Source: JAGLYZ01 sp049642725
Lineage (GTDB): Bacteria; Patescibacteriota; Minisyncoccia; Minisyncoccales; JAGMDC01
Direction of reading: 5' to 3'
Assembly: GCA_049642725.1 (NCBI GenBank)
Contig: JBARPC010000004.1
Coordinates: 62,001-126,000, forward strand
Length of the DNA: 64,000 bases
Part shown: positions 58,933 to 64,000 of the stretch, piece by piece
Numbering within the stretch: the stretch's first letter is position 1
Layout: each line of letters starts with the position of its first letter
Program-made: the position numbers and the translations under genes
The notes under the pieces: model-generated
Databases searched by the model: none
Told to the model about the DNA's origin: nothing
Seen by the model: only the letters and a program-made list of their open reading frames with translations

Positions 58933-58971
58933 GAGAACAGTTCTCGCTCTGTCAGAGCGAGAACTGTTCTC
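58933..58971. repeat. Palindromic GAGAAC repeat, copies f1 and f2 in inverted pair
   Basis: GAGAAC-A-GTTCTC at 58933-58945 and GAGAAC-T-GTTCTC at 58959-58971, joined by CGCTCT/AGAGCG arms and a GTC loop: an 18-bp perfect long hairpin, 8 nt past the adk stop. Confidence 0.85.
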
Positions 58972-58979
58972 GATGTGTT

Positions 58980-59639
58980 TTAACTAATGTTTTTAAGGAT
59001 TTCCTTAAAAACATCTTCTATAGATTGCTCACCATTGATTTTTACCAACCTGCCTTGCTCCTCATAATATCTTACGGTTGGCGCTACTCGCTCTTCGTAA
59101 TAATCTAATCTATTATTTATTGCTTCCGATGTATCATCAGGACGGGTAATCAACTCGCCTCCGCATTTATCACAAACTTTTATTTTTTTAAATTCACCAA
59201 CCCAAGGAATTAACCGTTCGCAATTCTTGCAAATTCTTCTTTTTGATAAACGGTCAAATGCTTCCTGTCTGGAAATATCAATCAATAAATTAAAACAGGT
59301 TTCTTTTCGTTCTAAAAAATCTAAATATCTATCCAATGTTTGGGCTTCACTTACTCTCCTGGGAGCGCCGTCAAGAATAAATCCTTGATCCTGTTTAAGA
59401 TTATAAGCAAGTTTATGCATCCATAAAGTTGCTGACAAATCATCAAACGGTAATCCTCCTTGCTTTAAGATTTTTTGAATTCTTATACTTGTATCTGTAT
59501 TGGCTTTGGATAAATCTCTGAATAAATCACCAGTAGAAACATAAAACAAATTCCCGAAATGTTTTATTAAAAGTTTTGCTTGTGTTCCTTTACCTGAACC
59601 AGATTTCCCTATTAAAGTAAAATTTAATGGCTTAGACAT
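58980..59639 (-). CDS. adk: Adenylate kinase
   Basis: 219 residues: P-loop LIGKSGSGKGTQAKLL near residue 11, YVSTGDLFRDL, DGAPRRVSEAQTLD near residue 92, zinc-type LID with CKNCERL and CDKCGG. Standard place after secY, though a 99-bp gap with a hairpin repeat separates them. Confidence 0.96.
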   Translation of the reverse strand: MSKPLNFTLIGKSGSGKGTQAKLLIKHFGNLFYVSTGDLFRDLSKANTDTSIRIQKILKQGGLPFDDLSATLWMHKLAYNLKQDQGFILDGAPRRVSEAQTLDRYLDFLERKETCFNLLIDISRQEAFDRLSKRRICKNCERLIPWVGEFKKIKVCDKCGGELITRPDDTSEAINNRLDYYEERVAPTVRYYEEQGRLVKINGEQSIEDVFKEILKNIS

Positions 59640-59662
59640 AAGAATAACAACAAGGTGGCGAG

Positions 59663-59735
59663 GATTTTCTGCTTTCCGAGACGCGTAGGGCTCCCTTTGG
59701 GATAAAGCGCGAGGAAAGAAGGAAATCCGAGCAAA
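59663..59735. repeat. Long imperfect hairpin repeat, copy A (adk-secY gap)
   Basis: Nested arms GGATTT/AAATCC, CTTTCC/GGAAAG, CGCG/CGCG, with apical TCCC-TTT-GGGA. Shares its outer sequence with copy B at 61688-61773, whose apical hairpin is different. Confidence 0.75.
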
Positions 59736-59738
59736 CTG

Positions 59739-61037
59739 TTAAAATGTATCGTAATCTCTCATCTGTAGTTGAGAATTGATTTGTTTTATAGTTTCTAAAA
59801 CAACACTCACAATAATTAATAAAGATGTTCCTCCTATTAAAAAGGAAAATGTCTGAACAGAAGTAATGCCGCTTACAATAAAAGGCATTACTGCAATTAA
59901 ACCTAAAAATAAAGCTCCAAAAAGCAGGACTCTGTTTAAAATATATTTCAAAAAGTTAGCAGTAGAAGAACCCGGTCTGATACCAGGCACAAATCCGCCC
60001 ATTTTTTGCAAATTAGTAGAAATTGCTTTAGGGTCAAAGGTTACTGCTGTATAGAAAAATGTAAATAATACTACCAGCATAAAATAGAATACTCCATAGA
60101 CCAAAAGATTTCTTTGCGGGTCAAAAAGATTACCAATGGTCTGGGCGATATTGCCCACCATTCCTCCCGCCCCTCCTAAAAAACTGGCAATCATTCCAGG
60201 AAAAAGCATAATGGCAAGAGCAAAAATAATAGGAATAACACCAGCAGGATTAAGGTTTAAAGGCAAATAAGTAGATACACCCCCATACATCTTCATGCCC
60301 CTTACTCTTTTAGCATAAGAGACAGGAATATTCCTCCGCGCCTCATTAACTAAAACAACGCTAAAAATTATCACCAAAGCTAAAACAAAGAACAAGATAT
60401 AAGAAAGAGTTTTCTCAGGGCTTGATTCAACATCAAAATAACTTTGGAAAATAGACATTGGAAAAGCAGCAATAATACCGGCAAAAATCAAAAGAGAAAC
60501 ACCATTGCCAATTCCTCTTTCAGTAATCAACTCTCCCAACCACATTAGGAATACAGCTCCGGCTGTAATGCTTAAAACAGCAGCCAGAAGCATAACAGGA
60601 GAAGAAAATTCAACTACTGGCGGACTCTGATGTTGAAGTAAACTCAACATTGCAAATCCCTGTAAAGCTGCAAAAGGAACAGTTAATATTCTTCCATATT
60701 GATTGAATTTTCTGCGGCCTGACTCTCCTTCTTCTTTATACATTTTTTCCAACTGTGGAAAAATCATTGTCAAAAGCTGAAGAATAATAACCGATGTAAT
60801 GTATGGACCTAATCCCAGCATAACAATAGAAGACCTTTCTAATGCGCCTCCTGTGAATAAATTCAATAAATTAAGACTTTCATTTTCTCTAAAAAACCTC
60901 TCTAAATTCTCAAGATTTACTCCAGGAACAGGAATATTTGCCATTAATCGAAAAACAGCAAAAATAAACAAAACAAAAAGAAGCTTGTTCCGCAAATCAT
61001 GAATTTTAAATATTTGGATAAGTTTGTGGTACCACAT
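59739..61037 (-). CDS. secY: Preprotein translocase subunit SecY
   Basis: 432 residues, ten membrane segments. NIPVPGVNLENL near residue 35 begins the plug region; KMYKEEGESGRRKFNQYGR near residue 95 and YAKRVRGMKMYGG near residue 240 are the cytoplasmic loops that bind SecA or ribosomes. Normal place after L15. Confidence 0.97.
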   Translation of the reverse strand: MWYHKLIQIFKIHDLRNKLLFVLFIFAVFRLMANIPVPGVNLENLERFFRENESLNLLNLFTGGALERSSIVMLGLGPYITSVIILQLLTMIFPQLEKMYKEEGESGRRKFNQYGRILTVPFAALQGFAMLSLLQHQSPPVVEFSSPVMLLAAVLSITAGAVFLMWLGELITERGIGNGVSLLIFAGIIAAFPMSIFQSYFDVESSPEKTLSYILFFVLALVIIFSVVLVNEARRNIPVSYAKRVRGMKMYGGVSTYLPLNLNPAGVIPIIFALAIMLFPGMIASFLGGAGGMVGNIAQTIGNLFDPQRNLLVYGVFYFMLVVLFTFFYTAVTFDPKAISTNLQKMGGFVPGIRPGSSTANFLKYILNRVLLFGALFLGLIAVMPFIVSGITSVQTFSFLIGGTSLLIIVSVVLETIKQINSQLQMRDYDTF

Positions 61038-61081
61038 AAAATAATTTTTAATTTTGAATCAATTTTTAGCGAAGAAAACAG

Positions 61082-61180
61082 ATTTTTCAAATTCTGGGGT
61101 GTGGGCTCGCCTCGCTGAAGCTATAGCGAAGCGGGCGCGGCGAAGCCCGAAGGGCGAAGGGGGGCTGAATTTGAAAAATT
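61082..61180. repeat. GC-rich hairpin insertion in the secY-rplO gap
   Basis: ATTTTTCAAATTC and GAATTTGAAAAAT, a 13-bp inverted repeat, enclose about 75 GC-rich nt including the GAAGCTATAGCGAA loop of the 26-nt family. The sequence behind it recurs in the rplO-rpsE gap. Confidence 0.65.
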
Positions 61181-61208
61181 TTGTTTTCGGAGCAATAAAT
61201 TTAGTTTC

Positions 61209-61637
61209 TCATATAATTTTGCCGCCTGCTTTCTTTATCTTATCTTCAGCTAACTTTGATGCCTCGCATCCTTCAATAATTAATTTTTTAGTAAGTTCTC
61301 CTTTTCCTAAAATTTTTACTTTTATCGCCTTCCCTTTTATTCTACGAATTATCTTCTTTTCAAACAAGACCGAAGGATTAATTTTGTCGTTGTCTTTAAA
61401 TTTCTCCAAACTATTAATATTAACTATAAATGGTTTTACTTTCCATTTATTAAATTTATATCCTCTAAGTTTAGGATATCTTTTAATTAACCCTCGAATA
61501 ATTGGCTCTGAAGTTCTTCCAGAGCGTGATCTCTGGCCTTTCATTCCTCTACCAGAATAAGTACCGCGCTTGCCGCCGCGGCCTATCCGTTTTTTTTGCT
61601 TTGTTTTATGTTTTAAACGCAGTTGATGTAATTGCAT
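61209..61637 (-). CDS. rplO: 50S ribosomal protein L15
   Basis: 142 residues. N-terminal basic GRGGKRGTYSGRGMKGQRSRSG, later YKFNKWKVKPFIVNI and a C-terminal EKIKKAGGKII. rpmD (L30) is absent between S5 and L15, as described for CPR bacteria. Confidence 0.96.
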   Translation of the reverse strand: MQLHQLRLKHKTKQKKRIGRGGKRGTYSGRGMKGQRSRSGRTSEPIIRGLIKRYPKLRGYKFNKWKVKPFIVNINSLEKFKDNDKINPSVLFEKKIIRRIKGKAIKVKILGKGELTKKLIIEGCEASKLAEDKIKKAGGKII

Positions 61638-61687
61638 GTTCTCTTATGTTTAAAGTAAAAAGTTATGAAGAAAACAAGGTTGTGAGA

Positions 61688-61773
61688 ATTTTCTGCTTTC
61701 CGAGACGCGTAGACCCCAGCCCTGCTTGCATGGCTGGGTAAAGCGCGAGGAAAGAAGGAAATCCGAGCAAACC
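61688..61773. repeat. Long imperfect hairpin repeat, copy B (rplO-rpsE gap)
   Basis: TTTTCTGCTTTCCGAGACGCG on the left and CGCGAGGAAAGAAGGAAATCC on the right match copy A. The apical hairpin is ACCCCAGCC/GGCTGGGT instead. Followed by a 37-nt stretch (61778-61815) that also occurs at 61165-61202. Confidence 0.75.
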
Positions 61774-61811
61774 AAGAGAATTTGAAAAATTTTGTTTTCG
61801 GAGCAATAAAT

Positions 61812-62279
61812 TTAGCTTTTTGGTTTTAATTTTTCTAATGCCTGAATCGTTGCTTTTGCATTATTTAATTTATTTCCGGTTCTTCCAAGAATCTTTGAAG
61901 ATATATTCTTTATGCCAGCTAAATCACAAATTACACGGACTGTACCGCCAGCAACCAATCCTCTTGTTTTTCTTTGCGGTCTAAGTAAAACCTTAGCTGC
62001 TCCAAATTTAGAAATAATTTCATAAGGAACAGTGCCTTCTACAATGGGAACATCAATTAAATTTTTCTTTGCTAAACGGGTAGCTTTTTCAATCGCTTGA
62101 GCTACATCCTTGCCTTTAGAAACACCTAATCCGACTTTTCCTTTTTTATTACCAACCACCATAACAGCGCGAAATCTCATCCGACGTCCGCCGGCTGTCA
62201 TCCTGCTTACCCGAGTTAAATCTAATAAACTTGATTCAAACTCGTCTTTTGGCTTTTCTCTTTTTTGAAATTCTTTCAT
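61812..62279 (-). CDS. rpsE: 30S ribosomal protein S5
   Basis: 155 residues from the ATG at 62279; a TTG three codons earlier is less likely. LLDLTRVSRMTAGGRRMRFRA and VGNKKGKVGLGVSKGKDV are the S5 N-terminal signature. Decoding accuracy protein. Confidence 0.96.
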   Translation of the reverse strand: MKEFQKREKPKDEFESSLLDLTRVSRMTAGGRRMRFRAVMVVGNKKGKVGLGVSKGKDVAQAIEKATRLAKKNLIDVPIVEGTVPYEIISKFGAAKVLLRPQRKTRGLVAGGTVRVICDLAGIKNISSKILGRTGNKLNNAKATIQALEKLKPKS

Positions 62280-62296
62280 AATGTTCAAAAATTTAA

Positions 62297-62653
62297 TTAG
62301 AATTGCAGTCCTCCTTTTTTTGCTCCATCAGCTAATGCTTTCACTCTTCCATGATATTTATATCCGCCCCTGTCAAATACTACTTTTTTAATCTTTTTCT
62401 CAACAGCTTTTTTAGCAATCAGTTCCCCAATTTGATTAGCAATAGTGATTTTAGTCGTTTGTTTATCTTTTGATTTCTTGATTTCAAACTCAGTTGAACT
62501 TAAAATTGTTTTGCCTTTTTCATCGTCAATGAGTTGAGCATAAATACGTTTATTTGAACGAAAAACGCAAAGCCGAGGAATGTTACTATTCCCTGAAATC
62601 TTTGCTCTTACTCGTTTATGACGTCTATATCGTTTTTCTTGTTTTTCTAACAT
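62297..62653 (-). CDS. rplR: 50S ribosomal protein L18
   Basis: 118 residues: KRYRRHKRVRAKISG, PRLCVFRSNKRIYAQLID, and VVFDRGGYKYHGRVKALAD at the C terminus. Binds 5S rRNA. 1-nt gap behind rplF. Confidence 0.97.
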   Translation of the reverse strand: MLEKQEKRYRRHKRVRAKISGNSNIPRLCVFRSNKRIYAQLIDDEKGKTILSSTEFEIKKSKDKQTTKITIANQIGELIAKKAVEKKIKKVVFDRGGYKYHGRVKALADGAKKGGLQF

Positions 62654-62654
62654 A

Positions 62655-63236
62655 TTACTCTGCAGCTACCGCCTTTTTGCCTACTTTTTTCCTGACTATT
62701 TCATCAATATATCTAATTCCCTTTCCCTTATACGGCTCTGGCGGTCTTACTTTTCTTATTTTAGCAGCAACCATGCCAACTAATTCTTTATCAATACCTG
62801 AAATTGTAATAATATTTTTTTCTATTGATAATTCTATATTATCTAAAGCTTCAATTTTTACTGGATGACTAAAACCAATATTTAAAACCAAATCATTTCC
62901 CTCTAAAGAAGCCTTATATCCTAAACCCTCTATTTGAAGTTTTTTCTCATATCCATCCTTAACACCTTGTATCATATTGGCTAAAAAGGCTCTGGTTAAT
63001 CCCCAAAAAGCATTAATATTTTTTGCTTGTTTTCCTGATTCTTTTTTTGAAATCGTTTTCTGGCCTTCTTTCTTGGGAAAAATATAAACTTCTTGAGCTT
63101 TAATTTCAATATCAATTTCAGGTCGAATCTCTTTAGAAAGTTCGCCTTTAGGACCCTTTACTACGATTTTTCTATCGTCTTTTTTAACTTCCACGCCTTC
63201 CGGTATTAAAATAGGTTTTTTGCCAATTCTTGACAT
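62655..63236 (-). CDS. rplF: 50S ribosomal protein L6
   Basis: 193 residues: MSRIGKKPILIPEGVEV, then VKGPKGEL and the C-terminal PPEPYKGKGIRYIDEIVRKKVGK. A short insertion (FPKKEGQKTISKKESGKQ) lies around residue 55. No Shine-Dalgarno sequence. Confidence 0.97.
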   Translation of the reverse strand: MSRIGKKPILIPEGVEVKKDDRKIVVKGPKGELSKEIRPEIDIEIKAQEVYIFPKKEGQKTISKKESGKQAKNINAFWGLTRAFLANMIQGVKDGYEKKLQIEGLGYKASLEGNDLVLNIGFSHPVKIEALDNIELSIEKNIITISGIDKELVGMVAAKIRKVRPPEPYKGKGIRYIDEIVRKKVGKKAVAAE

Positions 63237-63248
63237 AATAAAATTATT

Positions 63249-63635
63249 CTACCAGATTTCACATATTACTTCACCTCCTAGTTTTTGCCGCCTTGCTTCT
63301 CTATTAGTCATCAGTCCTCTTGATGTAGAAATAATAGCTAAACCAAATCCTCCTTTTACTTTCTTAATTTTCTGAACTGGAAGGTAAATTCTTTGTCCTG
63401 ATTTTGAGACTCTTCGCAATTTAACAATAGCTGGAATATTCTTATTATATTTAAGAGAAATTTCTATCGTCTTTTTTGTTTTTCTTCTTTTTTTCTCTAT
63501 TTTTTTGATATATTCTTCTTTCTCTAAAATTTTAGCAATTTCATATTTTAAATTTGAAAAAGGAATACTCACCGTAGGTTTTAATACGGCTTGAGCGTTT
63601 TTTATTCTATTAAACATGTCTGTAATAGGATCCAT
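63249..63635 (-). CDS. rpsH: 30S ribosomal protein S8
   Basis: 128 residues: MDPITDMFNRIKNAQ, VSKSGQRIYLP, and the C-terminal GLAIISTSRGLMTNREARRQKLGGEVIC. Binds the central domain of 16S. Confidence 0.97.
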   Translation of the reverse strand: MDPITDMFNRIKNAQAVLKPTVSIPFSNLKYEIAKILEKEEYIKKIEKKRRKTKKTIEISLKYNKNIPAIVKLRRVSKSGQRIYLPVQKIKKVKGGFGLAIISTSRGLMTNREARRQKLGGEVICEIW

Positions 63636-63667
63636 AGTAATATAAATTTAATTAAACTGTAATCAAT

Positions 63668-63853
63668 CTACCAAGATGACTTTTTTACTCCTGGGATTTG
63701 TCCTTTATTTGCCATTTCCCTGAAGCAAATTCTGCATAGTCCAAATTTTCTTAGATAGCTTCTCTTCCTGCCGCATCTAAAACATCTCCTTACAATACGG
63801 GTTGAAAATTTAGGTTTTTTATTTGATTTTACTATTTGTGATGTAGTAGCCAT
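63668..63853 (-). CDS. rpsN: 30S ribosomal protein S14, zinc type
   Basis: 61 residues with CFRCGRKRSYLRKFGLCRICF (two CxxC pairs), the short Zn-binding form. Start overlaps nothing; 1 nt behind rplE. Confidence 0.97.
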   Translation of the reverse strand: MATTSQIVKSNKKPKFSTRIVRRCFRCGRKRSYLRKFGLCRICFREMANKGQIPGVKKSSW

Positions 63854-63854
63854 C

Positions 63855-64000
63855 TTATTTTTTAATTGGAAAGTCTAATAATCTTAATAATTCTAATCCT
63901 TCCTCTCTTTTTTTTGCTGTGGTTACAATAGTGATTTCAAAACTGAAAAGAAACCTTGTTTTCTCTGGAGATATTTCTGGAAAAGATATATGTTCTTTGA
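63855..64000 (-). CDS. rplE: 50S ribosomal protein L5, partial (C-terminal 48 residues)
   Basis: The frame entering at the window edge reads EHISFPEISPEKTR, then FEITIVTTAKKREEGLELLRLLDFPIKK and TAA at 63855-63857. This is the L5 C terminus in the expected L5-S14-S8 order. The 5' part lies outside. Confidence 0.95.
   Translation of the reverse strand, partial: KEHISFPEISPEKTRFLFSFEITIVTTAKKREEGLELLRLLDFPIKK

Overview
The window is AT-rich, densely packed DNA from a bacterium that looks like a member of the Candidate Phyla Radiation (Patescibacteria, probably Parcubacteria-like). Support comes from the lone 16S rRNA gene interrupted by a group I intron with a LAGLIDADG ORF, the spc ribosomal operon with no L30 gene between S5 and L15, short versions of many housekeeping proteins, the archaeal-type class I aldolase, and the many hairpin repeats. 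The lineage call rests on these features and not on a phylogeny.

Layout. 1-4660: repair genes (uvrD partial, rarA), a flavoprotein, a Nudix remnant, a frameshifted gene and small hypotheticals. 4853-6573: an ABC-F ATPase behind a promoter, leader peptide and terminator. 6794-10589: small hypotheticals, mutM, a YjbQ protein, dnaX with tRNA-Gln. 10611-13804: gtrA, then divergently a Cys-codon leader peptide, an attenuator, tRNA-Cys, cysK and cysS. 13829-17497: dnaB-recR flanked by accessory hypotheticals. 17528-23907: rplU, rmuC and a VirD4/TraG-like ATPase with coiled-coil neighbours. 24015-29553: a REP-associated tyrosine transposase with its palindromes, two tandem Na+/Ca2+ exchanger paralogues and a P-type ATPase. 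29710-33189: mraZ-rsmH-ftsL-ftsI-tRNA-Glu. 33304-36162: NAD salvage and NAD kinase. 36245-40390: a large surface protein. 40478-43204: 16S rRNA with intron, then a tRNA-Thr nested inside a broken tRNA. 43210-49516: hypothetical, tsf, rpsB, accessory genes, rpmE, prfA, a lytic transglycosylase, rplY, ferredoxin. 49622-57415: gluconeogenesis genes (aldolase, FBPase, PEP synthase), NYN and SGNH proteins, galT, a glycosyltransferase. 57476-64000: an accessory gene, then map, adk, secY, rplO, rpsE, rplR, rplF, rpsH, rpsN and rplE (partial).

Three themes stand out. (1) Two translation-initiation styles coexist. Core genes have no Shine-Dalgarno sequence, and at least eight have a -10 hexamer exactly 6 nt before the ATG, which implies leaderless mRNAs. 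The 16S 3' tail here has no CCUCC. A second set of accessory genes has consensus sigma70 promoters, often boxA-like leader sequences, and strong Shine-Dalgarno sequences. (2) Two leader-peptide attenuators can be read directly: six consecutive Cys codons before tRNA-Cys-cysK-cysS, and a short ORF whose stop codon overlaps the terminator stem before the ABC-F gene. (3) Several families of tiny hairpin repeats have constant cores or loops and arms that differ between copies but stay complementary. They lie after stop codons, in the 16S leader, and in frame inside coding sequences, including inside the transposase gene itself.
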